A stretch of DNA of 64,000 bases from Melastoma dodecandrum (GCA_029817715.1 JARUPY010000083.1:3348001-3412000), one strand, 5' to 3'; shown: positions 1 to 21,468, numbered from the stretch's first letter. The notes: generated from the sequence alone by a model not told the origin. Numbers and translations are program-made.

Positions 1-2459
<2,459 letters not shown>

Positions 2460-2465
2460 AACTGC

Positions 2466-2466
2466 C

Positions 2467-2498
<32 letters not shown>

Positions 2499-2499
2499 G
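2466..2499. repeat. Compound CT/AT microsatellite
   Basis: About eight CT units are followed directly by about eight AT units, starting 7 bp after the DWF4 stop codon and so probably in its 3' UTR. Confidence 0.9.
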
Positions 2500-4292
2500 A
2501 AGCTTAGCTAGCAAGGGAGGGGATAAGGGATTCGGACAGAAGACATCGATGTGAATGCATATATGAAAGAAAGAAAATGGGGACTCCGGGAGGGACAGGC
2601 GTCCATGTCTTGGCCTCTCAGCCTTGGATAATTTTGGACCATGTTGGGTTTCCAAAGGGGGGGAGTGTGATCTTGGGCAAAGGATTCGAGACCAGCCGTG
2701 TCCGTGGAATTTAAAAAAAAAAGGATAAAAGAAAATCTTTCATTAATTGCATCACATGGAAGCTATAAAAAGCTAAAGGGAATGGAGTGGAGGAGAGGAA
2801 GAGGGGCAGGCAAAGAAGATGGAGGAATGCATCAAAAGAGACCTTTGATAAAGGACCACCTACGCCACCACGTCCTTTCACTTCCTTGTCCTTTTGTCCG
2901 AATATCCTTTCCTTCCCCCCCAATTAAAATTAACTGTTCCAATGAACATCTTATAGTCTATATCATTTTTAGATTATTCATGTGGATATGTGGAGGAGCC
3001 CAAAATGATTGAGTTTCTTGCATGTTGTACCATCGAACTCTCTCCCCCCCCCCACCCTGTATATCACGTATTATATGATATGATGTTAGGCGGACACCCA
3101 AAGCTATATAGCTCGATGGTCGAAAGACGCGTCATACGCTTACGCTACGGATACGAGAACGACCGTGTCTCGGCACCAAAATTTTCGTTAGATAGGATAC
3201 GGCGTGATGTGTTCCCCACCCCGAGCCTGTCTCGTTGGGCGTTTAACGCCGTTTTTGCAGCCAAACGTTGGACCGCGCGGTCGTGTCCCAAACCTTGTAG
3301 CCCCGACTTCTTCTTTGATGTCGTACCATCCATATATCTTTTCGAATTATGTTCGGGGACCCCAAGTGATGTTAATTCCATGTCCCCATTCCGCAGGGTC
3401 TCCTCGCCAGCCTTCATTACCCAAAAAATAAAAGGAAGAAAAAAAAAAGACCAAATAATTGTCCCCAAAATTTTTGTCTAGGCCTTGAATATCGAATCGT
3501 CGTGTCTTTTATACAAATGTGTAGAGCTAAAAGGAGCTGTTGTTTTTACTCATAAGTGAGGCATAAGTATCTGTGACCTCGAACATTCTCCCGATACCTT
3601 CGAGGACACAATATTTAGTAGATTTACGGCACAATGACCGTGATCCATCGATCGAACGTGTGATGCATCGAGGGCGGAGGACTTTTATGACCAACAACCG
3701 CTTCCTCCCGACCTCGCCCTCCCCAGAGGAAACCCCACAAAAGTACACAGGAAGGTTCTATTGCCATATTGTGCGAACGACCGACCGACGACAAAACAGT
3801 ACGAGAGCCTGGCTCAGGTTAGGTCGGCCTTCGCTTTCGGGTCCTTAATTGAAAGAGTCCCCCCAAGGGAAACGCCGAGGGTACATGCCGCACCCGAACG
3901 CCTTTGGGATCCACCCATTCTTTTCGGAAGATCCAATCACCGTTTGCGACATGCTCCGACCAGGTCTAGGCCGCAAGACTTCAACTCGTACTGAGTAGGA
4001 CCGCCCCGCTCAATAATTCCAGGAGGGGTACCTTTCGCAATTCTTGCGGGCCTTTTTGGCCCAGTATGAGGAGATGCCTCGTGAGGCCCAATCATTGTGG
4101 GCAAAAAAGGCCCGGCCCGGTTAAAAATTTCAAAATTGCCTGTAATGAAAATGAAAACATAAAAATATATTAAATTAAACTTTTGTCCTTCTCAAAAACT
4201 ATTACTTCTTTCTCGAAAATGAGAATTGATGATAAAAAAATTAAACTATTGAAGGAAAAGTTAAAAGGCAAAATATATTATTATAATAAAAA

Positions 4293-4510
4293 CTTTTCAA
4301 AAATTTTTTATTTTTGTCAACTTTCTTATTTTGAAATACGATTTTATCAATATCTACCTCTTTTTTAAGTTATGAATCGGGTATCGAACCGATGGGTGAT
4401 GCTTGATTACAATTTCGAATCCGATATTATACGTTTGCTCTTTCAAAAAATTTTTATTTTTGTCAACTTTCTTATTTTGAAATACGATTTTATCAATATC
4501 TACCTCTTTT
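4293..4510 (+). repeat. Pair of ~73-bp near-identical direct repeats
   Basis: The segment at 4293-4366, containing TTTTTGTCAACTTTCTTATT and the following ATACGATTTTATCAATATC, recurs almost exactly at 4438-4510, 145 bp downstream. The sequence between is unrelated and AT-rich. This looks like a local duplication; I cannot link it to a known element. Confidence 0.8.
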
Positions 4511-5089
4511 ATCTTTTTTTTTTCTTAAATAGAGGGGACGTTAGGCTAAATGCTGAAATGGAGTTAAAGAAGTTTGGTTCGTTGGCAATCTTACTTGGAA
4601 ATAAAAAGTTAAAATATAAAGTAGTGCTTGATGTATTTTTAGATTAATTGGAGTAATACTCGAGGTTTTTTTAAATTGATTAGTGTAATGCTTAAGGTTT
4701 TTTTATTAATTGGAGTAATATGGTGGATTTAATGTAGAAGTGTCCCATAAGATATGAAATCAGAATCGGTACAATAATTGGCGGGTTATTTCTTGGGTGG
4801 TTCTTTGAGCCACAATACTAAGTTCTAAAAATAATGAACCGACATTACATGGTAGGTTTCAGGTTTCACGTCCAAACCTACCAACCCGGGCTGCTTATCC
4901 GTAAGAAGGACAAAACAATTATTTAAAATATTTTTAATTTCTTCTTGCTTACGTGATATCATGTCATGTTGGTCGGAATATGTTTCCCAAAGAAAATCAC
5001 GAAAAGAGATTCACTATTTGCATTTGAATTTCGATTGTGCATTTTGGGGGACGTCGCTATACAAACGTCGTGGCATGGTTATTAAGAAA

Positions 5090-5260
5090 AACCCGCCCTG
5101 CCCCTTGTTTGACACACGGGGGCGTGTTTTGAAACAGCGTTCTCTTTGTACTATGAATGGCGTGTTTTAAAACGCGTCCCTTTGATGGTAAAACTATATT
5201 TTACGAAACTGAGACCGTATTTCGTAAATTTTTTTAAAACTAACCATATTTTCGTACGTG
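5090..5260 (-). mobile_element. Truncated copy of the GC-rich foldback element family
   Basis: The right-hand end matches the right end of the complete element at 21469-22448. It has a GTAAAAC block, then TATTTTACGAAA, a T-run, and the terminal AACCATATTTTCGTAC. Inside this lie remnants of the family's GGGCGTGTTTTGAAA and AAACCCGCCC motifs. I see no matching left terminus, so this looks like a 5'-truncated or decayed copy. Confidence 0.65.
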
Positions 5261-5530
5261 TTGTTAACTGTTAATTCACTTGATCGCTGTCCTAGACACG
5301 TCCCATAAGAGAGGCTCCGTAGAATAGCGGGGTGTGTTTCTCCTTTTATTTTGATTGCGAGGCCGGGTGGTTAGTTGCAGCTCCATCTCCTTCGCCAGCC
5401 AACCCCCCGGATTCCGCTACGGTCTCAACAGAAAATCACTCCGTATCATCAGGTTGAATTGACGGTGAGGACGCAGCCGGCAGTAGAGGAGAAGGAGGAG
5501 CTTCGGTCATTCGTCGCCTCGCTTACAGAT

Positions 5531-11125
<5,595 letters not shown>

Positions 11126-11869
11126 AAAGGCTCTCCTACAAAGGTTATTTCCTAATGATTCGGGATTCCGGTGGAGACTCATATCTCATGTCTGCATTTC
11201 GTCCTTTAACCTAAATAATTAATGAAAATAATCATATGTTTTTAAGTGCTTCTTTTAAGTTATTGACAACGGGGGTTTTATCTGGGAGGGAATGGATGCG
11301 TATCTTTAATCCGCGGTTTGAAACAAACGATTTAGTAAAAATTTGTCTAAAGTCGCCATTACATGCTGCAACTATAATTTACTTGAAAAAATATTGTCGA
11401 ACGTGATGTTTCTTGGTGTTCTATAAAAGTAGCAGTTTTAAGTGAGACTTATTAACATATTTAATGGAAATCGATTTAAGGAGATTTCAAAACTGAAATT
11501 ATATTTTATAAATTAACGGTGAGTCCAAAGATATGATTGTGACGGCCCAGCCCACATTGCACGGACGTCAGCGACTGATATGCGTCCCGGTGCTAATGTG
11601 ATCTTGGCCCATGAAGGTAGGAAGGCTCTCTATTTCTAAAATACTTAAAAATCCTATTCAAGGGAAAAAAAATCGATACAAAATTAATATAGTTTGGCAT
11701 ACAAAAATATGGAAAAGCAAAGCTCGTCAAATTAAGATTTGACGCCCACCTGTAATCTAATCCTTTTCTTTTTCGGTGGGACGTGGCTTTAGATCCGCCG
11801 CCTACTCATTTTATCTCTCTCCATTCACTACCGTCGGATCACACCGTCCCAGTTTTTAACCCTCCATAT

Positions 11870-12902
11870 AAGTTCCCCACGCTGTTCCCGCGGTCAATCT
11901 GGAAGGCGGTTGCAAAAATTATGGTTCCATCCCCCCGTTGACCTCTTCGATCGTGTTCCTCCCGTTCGTTGTTAATCTTCTTTTGATAAATTGGTTCTTC
12001 TCATCTTTCGGCGGTGAATTCGTGGAGTGATCGTCGTTTGCTTTTGAATTTGATTCTGCAAAGGCGTTCGCGGCGTCGTCCGGCGGTATTGAATGCTGTT
12101 TTGTTGCTTGGATCGTAGCAGGAACATCTTTGGCTAGTCTTGTCTCGTTGATTGATATGGAGATTGCGTGACTCCTGGTTTCTTTGCAGTGTATAGCAGA
12201 GATATTGAGTAATTTGTTGTTTTTCCCTCTAGTTCATGATGCCCTCGAATTGCATTCTTCCTTTGTTTGCAGATGTATCTTGTTGAGATGAAGATGCCCC
12301 CGGTTCTTTATCAATCCATTGCTTGCTTCAACAAGATAGCCTGGAGGATGCGCGGTGGCTTGTTCCTGATATTACCCACTCAGAGTGGTTCCCCCATAAA
12401 AGAAAAGATTTGCCTGGGAGGGTAGAGCTGGATGAATGGTCTCTCTTTATGAAGGGGTATGCTTGGTGTGTTGGGAGGTTGCAGTTCTTTTCTTATCTGG
12501 GGAGTTCTTGAAAGAAGCCGCAGGTATTTTTATTTTTGCGCTTCTGGTGATGATTCAGCCTCCGGTTTCTTGCCTTTTTATTGACTTTCGAAATCATTGC
12601 ACATTTTTCACTCAAATATGGCTCACATATTAGGCTAGACAATGTGTCCTTTTCAATTAGCCAGATGCTTGAGATTTATGAAACCGTTCTTCTGCGTATC
12701 TTTCATAACATTCTTATATAAATCTTACGGGATAATTCTCTCGTTTTTCCCAGGGGCTTCATAAATCCCTCATGCTTCTGCTCTGATCCCCATTTCAATG
12801 GTAGTCGTCAAGAAGAAATTCCTCTGCATGCTTCCTTCTGCCGAAGGTGCTCCTGTGGCTAGTAGGGATTATGATATTGATGGTGATACCTCTGACGGGT
12901 GA
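11870..12902 (+). other. Possible spliced transcript of unknown function
   Basis: A promoter-like CTCCATATAAGTTCC lies near 11870 and is followed by a T/C-rich leader. A pyrimidine-rich acceptor precedes ATGTATCTTG near 12274, GCAG|GTATTT looks like a donor near 12523, and TTTTTCCCAG looks like an acceptor near 12754. This looks like an exon-intron structure. The second exon has short open frames of about 50-60 codons in two frames. The third carries a 34-codon ORF (12798-12902) starting MVVVKKKFLCML. I recognise none of these peptides. It could be an mRNA-like non-coding RNA, a small-peptide gene, or a decayed gene. Confidence 0.3.
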
Positions 12903-13154
12903 GAGTATATTACATGTAGTGTAATTGGGCTCCCGGGGTTTCGGTGTGCCCGATCCCCGGTTGTGTCCCTTGTGTCGTCAGAGGCCTTTGCCATGATGGG
13001 TGCGCTCACTTGGCAGGCCACAGAATTAACTAAAATCAGATTTTTTGTTCGTGGGGGAGACTGCACGGGGATTGCCCGGAGTTTCCCCCATAGCATGCCT
13101 CCTGCTGCATGCATGTGCATCTAGTTCCACACGGCAGTCCATCATTCCCACGAC

Positions 13155-13245
13155 GTGCTGCATTATAATGCTTCAACCGATCCCAACAACCACGTTCCTG
13201 CAAGGTTCTGCATTGTAGTGCTTCCATCAATCCCAATTACCATGT
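13155..13245. repeat. Diverged tandem repeat, two ~57-bp units
   Basis: CTGCATTATAATGCTTCAAC and the following CGATCCCAACAACCACG recur after 57 bp as a similar CTGCATTGTAGTGCTTCCAT then CAATCCCAATTACCATG. No gene overlaps. Confidence 0.6.
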
Positions 13246-15528
13246 GATGGTGATAGCAAATATGCACGATCAGGCTACGTTTTCAGGTCTGTTGTTCTAA
13301 CCATAAATTTATAAAACATAATAATCACATTTGTTTTAATCTACCACGGCCAAATTACAGGTACTTTGTCAATGCAATGATCCAATGCTTCAAGATAATG
13401 ACATATGTTCTTTTATTGTGTTATCATTAATCAGATTTTCCCTTGCCATTCTCCGAAGACTGACAACAGTTTACTTGAGATATTACCAGAGTTGACAATG
13501 TTGTTGACAATGCTATCATTGAGGTTTTGCATCGAGAGTCAGGATGGAATTTTCTTATTCGAAGAATGGTTCTTCCATATTGGCGTTGTTGAATATGAAT
13601 TGGCTTGAATTCACCGAATCCAGTTGTGACTTTGTAGGTCAGAATCTTTATATATAAAGGTTTCCTCTAACAATAAGGATCTGATCAACTATTCAATCAA
13701 ATATTATTGAGCTTATTTCTGTCTCTTCTCGAAAAACAAGTGTTATTTCTTTTTCTTTGAAGTTGTGCACAATTCCACATGGGGCAAAGGATATATCTCT
13801 CGGATAGTTAGGGGAAGAAAATGGATTAATGTACCGAATTTACATTTCCAGTAACAGTCTTATTTGTTTGATGTTTTAGTTGATGAGAAATCATGAACTT
13901 TTATATAGCTTCTGCTTTCAAGCTTCAAGACATGCTTCCTAGGAGTGAGCTTGTATGTTCTTTTATGCATAGTTGGAATGTCAAACATAGAAGGATGAGA
14001 TTTTCAGGGAATCTGTATATGATTCAGTAGTTGAAGCCATGCACCTGGGTCAAGAGGATGAGTGTCCGTGGGCGTACCCTTTCTAAGGCCAAAGTATACA
14101 TGAGAATCAGATACAAAATCTGCTTCGATTTGTGAGCAACTTTGTTATGAGCTAAGTAGTGTTAGCTTATGTATGTAGTCCATTCACGAAATTGTCCTAG
14201 CATGCTGCCCCTCATGCATATTCGTGGGTTTCAATATGAAAATTGACAATCGTCTGTTGTTGGGAATGTGTCTGTCACCAATTAAAAGGTCCGCTTAGAG
14301 CAAAATGGTAACAGCTGATGTTATGACCCTTCTGATCATTTTATATTTCCTCATAACCGCCTCTTCGGAATGCTTGGTATTTTGAATTGATGGGGATAAA
14401 GAGTTTTTCAGCTTTGGAAAACAGACAGAGACTTCCCACAGAAGGTGATTTTTACTTTTGCTAGTTCTAATGTGATCAAACTTAATTAAAAGGAATACAT
14501 TTTCAAATTGTTTGAAATATTTTTTCGCGCTCGAGATTATTTCAAGACAAGCTCGGAATTTTGATGGTAGTTGGGCTGGTCTTAAAGTTGAGGAGACATT
14601 CGGACCCTTGTGTTTTCATTTCGCTACCCTGCACCACCATAAGTGCAATGAAAGGAAAAGTAAAAAATGGGGTTTGGTTAATGGGATTCGAAACCTAAAC
14701 CCTAAACCTATAGTCACCTCTGTTGGAAAACACGCTCACCGTAGTTAGGTATCTTATTCAGATCAAGTTCGAATTAATCGAAACTAAGCTCTGAAATCCG
14801 GACGGATAACAAAAAATAATAATTAAAAAAAAATCACGAATGCTGAGTGCGACTGTCCTATTACTAAGAAGCGGGTGGGGGTTCGGTCCAGGGGCCTTGG
14901 CCCAACTTCCCTCCCTGATTAATTAGAGTTTACAACGAACTGGGTGTAGATCAACAAAGTCAGCTATGGAGAGTTAAACTCAACCTAATCGAGTTGTACC
15001 TCTCCCCGCCGACAACATATTCGATAAAAATAATAATGATGATGATTTTTTAACTAATGTGGGGGCTATTGGTCTTGTGAGGTGATATTATTTATGGTGG
15101 GGAGGGGATGGGATGGTCCCAATGGATGTGTTACTCTAAATGTCAAGGCCCCCTCTCTCCTTTTGGTTGGTTTTGGAAGGTCAAGAATAATGAATGATGT
15201 CCACCTTCAAACCTCCGTATAAATGAAAATCATACAACAACAAGGTTAACCCTTTCCTTCCTTCTTCGTCAACTTTGGAATAATATCTTTTTTTTTTGTT
15301 TTTATATAAATTTGTATGAATGGTATTTTATATATCATCAACGGCGGAAACCGAAGCCATTCCCGTCCACGACTTTATTCTTCTTCGAAGTTTCCCCGTC
15401 TCCCCAAGTTCGTTCTTCCTCATACTCTTTACTCGTGTTCGTTCCCCCCGGATGATTCCCTGCTGCTTTACATGATCTTGTCTACTAATCGATACAGGTA
15501 AAGCTCGATCTCCTTTTCCTCGGAGAGG

Positions 15529-16829
15529 ATGATGTTCCTGTGGAGGAGACAGGCCCAGGATCATCCGGGGGACGACGATGCTCGCCAAAAAGATGCCAAG
15601 GTAAACAAACACGCTTCCCTTAATGGTCTGTGATTCGTTCTCGCATTCACGGAGCTTCAAACTCCCTACTGTTACATTTCTATCAGGTTAAGGAGCTTAG
15701 GGATGAGCTCGGACCCCTGTCCGGACGTAGCTTGCAATACTGCACTGATCCGTGCCTCAGGAGGTACTTGGTAGCCCGGAACTGGAATGTTGACAAGGCG
15801 AAGAAGATGCTGCAGGACACGCTCGAGTGGAGATCCACGTTCAAGCCCGAGGAAATCCGCTGGGTAAAGATATATTTCTGCTTCTTTATTCATAAATTGC
15901 CTAATTCAATTTCTTTGTGAGCTTTGTTAATCGCAATAGACCTGATAATTATCGTCGTGACTTTTTTTTCGCAGCACGAAGTCGCGCATGAGGGAGAGAC
16001 TGGAAAAGTCTCAAGGGCGGACTTCTTTGATCGCCAAGGACGGACCGTGCTTATTATGAGGCCTGGAAAGCAGGTACCTTCTTCTAATCTTGTCGATTGC
16101 TATCCACACTGTTGCGAAATTTTACATGAAGGCCTTCTAAGCGCTTGACTTTAAGGGTCTGGTTGTTCTGCAGAATACAACTTCGGCGGAAGGTAACATT
16201 CGCCATCTGGTTTATCTGATAGAGAACGGCATCCTCAACCTTCGCGAGGGTCAGGAGCAGATGTCGTGGTTGATTGACTTCGCCGGATGGACACTGAGAA
16301 CCCATATTCCAGTCAGAACAGCTCGCGATATCATTTACGTTTTGCAGAACCATTACCCCGAGAGGCTGGCGGTGGTGTTCCTATACAATCCGCCTCAATT
16401 TTTCGAGGCATTCTGGAAGGTTTAATGGCATAGTCTCATTTCTAGTGGAGCGTTCCGGGTTTGCGTCCTCGATGCAATTGCGACGTGACCAAGGTATCTC
16501 ATTTCAATTCCTGATTCCCGCAGGCGATTAAGTACTTCTTGGATCAGAAGACCTTCGAGAAGGTGAAGTTTGTTTACCCGAATAAAAAGGAAAGTATGGA
16601 GCTGATGAGCACGTTCTTCGACATCGATAACCTTCCCTCGGAATTCGGGGGCAAAGCATCGCTCCAGTACGACCACGAAGAGTTCTCGAAAATGATGGTA
16701 GAAGATGATGTAAAGATGGCCAAGTTTTGGGCTGTGGACGAGAAAATGCCGACTGCCATTATCCCTAGAAAGGAAATCTTCGAAGCCCAACCACAGCCAG
16801 TGCCCGTTGCATCACCACCAGCAAGTTAA
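15529..16829 (+). CDS. SEC14/CRAL-TRIO lipid-transfer domain protein
   Basis: 299-residue protein in five exons: 15529-15600, 15687-15863, 15975-16073, 16174-16419, 16524-16829, all GT-AG with whole-codon exons. Residues 25-80 form a CRAL-TRIO N-terminal helix region (DPCLRRYLVARNWNVDKA). About 95-255 form the SEC14 lipid-binding fold: GRTVLIMRPGKQ, then SWLIDFAGWTL, and a PERLAVVFLYNPPQFFEAFW segment that also marks the fold. The C-terminal tail is Pro/Ala-rich. Proteins of this type bind or exchange phosphoinositides and phosphatidylcholine at membranes; the substrate cannot be read from sequence. The start is the first of two adjacent ATGs after a probable leader intron. An AATAAA-like signal sits near 16975. 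The gene is intact, and its 3' end faces the sugar transporter 670 bp away. Confidence 0.92.
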
Positions 16830-17499
16830 GCAACGCCGCAGAGCCCTCCAGTCCCCACGCATAAACTCGTAAGAAATGATAACTTCAAAAGTAAGCTACC
16901 GCGTCGTCTTTGTAGCTTAAAATGTTCCTTGATGTAACAGCACGAGTATACAAGTGGTGCCTTGTCTCTGTAATCAATAAAAGCATTACAAATCACGAGA
17001 GTTTGGAAATCTAAGCCCAGCAAGAGGTTGAGCGAATTCAAATCCTGCTATTTAATTATGGTTGGTGAATCCAGAAAAAATGAATGGCATGACTTCGTAG
17101 TTGAGAAATTTCAACGAAAGAGACATTTTCCTGCATCTCATCTCATCTTATCCTGCTTTCTGGTCCCTTCCCCCCACCCACGAGATATCATTTCATATAG
17201 TTGAAGATCTGACCTCCCAATCGATCGGCTCATTTAGTTATTCAACCAGACTCTGCGAGGGCCCAGTTTCGCGAGTCGTCAGGCTGACAAAGTTGTCTGC
17301 CTTCAACTCAAATGCTGATATGCTTATTACCATCAACCTGCTTCATCTTATGTGAGTATGTAGAATACAAATACATTCTTCGGATCCAATGAAGGACTTG
17401 ACCCGATACGTAGTGTTGCAGCCGCAGGATTCCTTTCGAATCGATGAAATTTGCGGCCTCTCAAATCAAGGGAAATGATCACCGGGAGTGTACTTCTTG
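16830..17499. other. Spacer between two convergent genes
   Basis: It holds the 3' UTR of the SEC14-like gene, with a probable poly(A) signal AATAAA near 16975, and the 3' UTR of the minus-strand sugar transporter. I see no further gene. Confidence 0.6.
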
Positions 17500-20400
17500 T
17501 TACCTGAAGGAAGCCTGGATCTCTTCCAGAGTTCTTCCCTTCGTCTCGGGAACAAAAAGCGTCACGAAAACCACAATCAGGGCGCTCATGGTTGCAAAAA
17601 TCGTGAATGTCCCTGTCGAAAAATGCCCAGAAACCATTTCAGCTAAGAAGAAATGCTTCCATCTCATTTCGCCTTAACTGTTGTCTTTAAGAAGCCGGGT
17701 AATGCGAGGAATGAATCTTTTAGTTACCTCCCGAACTCCAATCTAGCAACAAGTTCACCGTCATTGTGATACCGAAAGACAACAGCCAGCTGACTAAGGT
17801 CGCCACACTTCCCGCAAGGCCTTTGATGCCAATTGGAAGAATCTGCAGTTCGACCGGCAAAAAGAAAGCAAATGCTTAACTGCATAATCGTGTTTCAGCT
17901 TCGTAAAACGACATTGACTTCGATTAATCTAACTAGGGAAAGCACAAAAAGCTTTTGTGACATTGGGTTTTGCAGCAAAGCGCCATGCTGCAGCGAACCA
18001 ACAGGGGAAGAAGTTTCGAGCATGTTTACCTCGGACATTATGAGCCAAGGAATTGCTCCCATTCCTAGAGAGAAAGCAATAATAAAGGCCTGCATAGAGA
18101 GAGAAGTTCGTTTGATGGTGATCATAAAAATCACCAGATTACCACCAGCGGAGACGAGCTGACTCGAACGAACAAGAAAGTTGCTCTATCGTACCACCAG
18201 ACCGACGAGCGACAAAATTGCCATAACGTGATACCAATTCGAGTCTTCAGATACGGAACTCTGGCAAAGCAAAATTATTTTAGACGGAGACTACAAGAGG
18301 ATTTAGCATTGATAAAATCATGATTATCTGCATGGAATGACTTCATCTAAAGAACTCCAACCTGAACGTAGAAAGCAGCAGCCACGACAATCAGGCATAC
18401 AGTCATTGACCATGATGATACCTAAAGGATTACAGTAGTTTGTATCAGATTCAGGTAAGGATCTGTAACATTAAAAGCAATGAGATTTGACAATATACCA
18501 TAAGCAGTATCCTGCGTCCAGCTCTATCCATGAGCCAAGTGGAGACTGCTGTGGCTGCAACCTGGAACGGGGGAATGTTATCCCGACTGGGATATTGTGC
18601 AGTTGGTAAAGAACCCGAAGAAGAGAATAATGCAGGATCATTCGGCATTACCTGGATGGCCCCGAGCAAAAAAGTTGCAAGTTTACTATCAGAGATGCCT
18701 GTTTTGATCAGATATGTGTAGAGAAACCAAACTGTAAGCGACCAGAAAAGAAGTCCGTTGATGGGAAAAGCAGCCATAAGGGAACAGATCTGACCAGCAT
18801 TCTCGAAGATTGTCGTGGAATAGAATAAAACGCCATTGATCCCACAAAGTTGCTGGAGCCCGAGCAGTCCTATACCGACCTATAATGGTGTGAAAAGAAG
18901 GAATGAGCTGGTCAATGCAAGTGATGGCAGAGGCTTCCTCTTCGGCACTGCGGCTCACCATCAGAGGAAACCAGTATCTCTTCCGTCTCAGCAGTGCAAA
19001 ACTGATTGCCGTCCTCTTGTTTGCCGATGAAACAGATATCTGCAGAAAGTATTCTTAGAGTCATCGACAATTTGAAGGAAACGAGGGTATTACTGATGCA
19101 CATCATGCATTACCTTGATATCATTCACTTCCACGGAAATATCTGTCTCGAATCCCCGAAGAACCTGTAATGAGGCTTCGAAATCATCCATCAAACCCAT
19201 TTTGGCCTGCAACAGTTCCAGGTATGGTTAGCGAACTTGTGATGGAAGAGGCCAAAATGAAAGACACAGTGACCAGAAAAAGGGCTACAATCATTGTGCC
19301 AGAGCGTGCGATGAGAAATTCTCAAACTAAGAGAAGTGAACTTCGTTACAATACCAGCCACCGAGGAGACTCCGGGATAAAAAATAACCCCGGAATGAGT
19401 AGCAAGCAAGGCAGAGCTCCTGCAACATAGCACGGACAATTTAAAAGGACGTGTAAATAAATTGAATAATTGAATCTGAATCTGTGTTAACGAGTAAAAG
19501 AAAAAAGATACTGCAGATTCCAACAACACCACTTCTTTTTCTCTGATAATCGTCCTGAACATCTTTAGTTACTTACCTATGACAGCGAGCAGTCTCCAGT
19601 CGACAAATATTCCGAAAAGATAAGCCAGCATAGTCCCAGTTGTTATCGATAGCTACCAACAAACAGAAAACCGGAATTTCCTTCTTCTCAAGTTACTGGT
19701 GGAAGTAGGAAGATGATCCGAAAGACACTGAAATTATGTATATACCTGGTAAAGAGATCCCAATCTCCCTCTCGAGGCTTGGGGCGCTATCTCAGCAATA
19801 TACACCGGCACCTGAAGATGTTGATATCGAGTGCTGAGGTTCAGATATTAACTGGGCTAGAGTAACACAACAGAGCATGCGATGTTTCGGCAAATTACCG
19901 TGTATGAAATAACGCCAACGCCAAACCCCCCAAGCAATCTCCCCAGGTATAAGAAAGACGAATCCTGCAGCAACAGTAGTAGGGGAACGACATTTTAATT
20001 TTCTGCTACACATTGGAATCCAATCACAGCACGACCGTGACTTCAGACTCACATTGGCAGTTGCGATCACGACCCAACCAAGAACACTGGGGATCGCAGC
20101 AATCATTAGCGACTGCAGCATAGGAAGAAAGCAACTCATAAATCGAGTACTTAAAAGCCAAAAATTAATATGTGCACCCAGGCGGTAAGGCTGCAAATTC
20201 ATACCCCTTTTCGACCAATGTACTCAGCAATCTGACCGCTCGCGATAGATCCAACCATGGCTCCTACATTTGCTAATGACCCAAAGATAGAATACTGTCG
20301 ACGACAGCAATGTCATGGAAAAGAGGAAGTAAGAAAACTAACAAATTCGGTGAAAAAAGGACAAGAAGGGTGAGTCCCGGAACAATCACAGCGATTCGGG

Positions 20401-21003
20401 AACACCTGGGACACGCTCAGCCTGAGGTCACTGATAATCTCATCCTCGGTGGGCGAAGAATACCCCAACTGAAAATGTCAAAAAGAAACTGCGGTCAATC
20501 TGCACGATCTAACCATTTTGACGAGACCAAACAGAGCAATTTCAGGGCATACAGAGAATTACAGTCGACCAAACACATATCAATGCCTTTGTGCCAGGAG
20601 ATAAATAGGAAATGGCACAGAGCACACTGGGATTTGGAGAGGAAGCAATACATCCTCGTTCGACCAATTCTTCCATGTAAACTTAAGTCGACAGACACTC
20701 ACACGGCGAAACGAAGTAGTTCGGCGGGATCAGCTAATCCAGCGATAGGCCAAGGAAAGAAGGGGGGGGGGGGAGATTAACAGATACAGATGACATTACA
20801 GTGAAACCAAAGTGAATTGGGCCCAATGAAACGATGAGGACACAGAGGAGGATGGAGACGGAGCCGTCGCTGAGTATCCGGGCAGAGGAAGACATCCCGG
20901 TGAGGCTGGACTGCCTGGATCCCATCTTGTACCAGCTCCCGGTGTGAAGGAACGGCTTCCGGAGCTCCTCATTGTCTTCGGACGCCTCCACACTGCTACT
21001 CAT
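17500..21003 (-). CDS. ERD6-like sugar transporter (MFS, monosaccharide/H+ type)
   Basis: About 490 residues in 18 small exons, read from ATG 21003 down to TAA at 17500-17502; exon 1 is 20800-21003. I traced every exon and found consistent GT-AG borders and phases with no stops. Family signatures appear in order: LGPIHFGFT at the end of exon 1 (TM1), [21 protein letters not shown] (loop 2-3), the PESPRWL sequence after TM6, QQLCGING (TM7), DRAGRRILL (loop 8-9), [15 protein letters not shown] (TM10) and [11 protein letters not shown] (C-terminus). ERD6-like proteins mostly sit in the vacuolar membrane and export hexoses, with several induced by drought or cold. The exact substrate is not visible. 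Intron 1 contains a G12 run. The gene is convergent with the SEC14-like gene. Confidence 0.94.
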
Positions 21004-21468
21004 GACCGATACTCCTTGCTTCCTTCCTCAGCTTGTTTGTAGAGAAGCGTCAGGCTGCCTCTCCGCAGGGTAGAGCTTTTTACTGCCTTCCAAGAAAAGA
21101 GAAGGAACGGAATTTACTGGACGTTACGATGAAGAAGGAGGAAGAAGACACGGAAGGATGGCGGGCGGGGGCTGCCAATTGTTCAACACCGTTGCAAGAT
21201 CTGATGGGAATTAGTTTATCAATATATTGTGCTTAATCACGTGGAGAAAAGGAAGTTAATCACTGGAGTAAATGATATGATAAGAAGAGTTCATAATATA
21301 ATAACAAATACAAAATAAGATGAGATGTCAAACATGTGGCGTGTGACTTGTTATTTTATATATATATTAAAAGAAGAAGAAGCAAAACGCTGCGATGTTG
21401 TCCCGGTGGGTAGAAATGCATCTATGAGATAACTACAACACACTCCTACTCAGCGTCGTACTCATATG

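Larger units (their letters stand above)
2460..5530. other. Intergenic region, no convincing gene
   Basis: About 3 kb between the DWF4 stop and the SDH1-like start. It holds a CT/AT microsatellite just after the DWF4 stop, a 163-codon open frame at 2990-3481 with no recognisable domain, a pair of ~73-bp direct repeats near 4.3-4.5 kb, and a truncated copy of the GC-rich foldback family near 5.09-5.26 kb. A cluster of GGCCC/GCCCA motifs lies around 4047-4122. About 250 bp upstream of 5531 would be the SDH1 promoter and 5' leader. Confidence 0.6.
11126..15528. other. Long intergenic region with a possible non-coding locus
   Basis: There are 4.4 kb between the SDH1 locus and the SEC14-like gene. 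Apart from the possible spliced locus at 11870-12902, I see no protein-coding gene. It contains a diverged tandem repeat near 13155-13245, a telobox-like AAACCTAAACCCTAAACC near 14690, and AT-rich spacer. The last few hundred bases should contain the SEC14 promoter and a 5' leader; a plausible leader splice site lies near 15496. Confidence 0.5.

Noticed and set aside
2990..3481. A 163-codon open frame (+) starting MEEPKMIEFL
   Set aside because: No recognisable domain or promoter, and composition is no different from the intergenic surroundings; likely chance.
16830..17499. tRNA or rRNA genes
   Set aside because: I looked for tRNA-like A/B boxes and paired arms across the spacers of the window and found none I could support.
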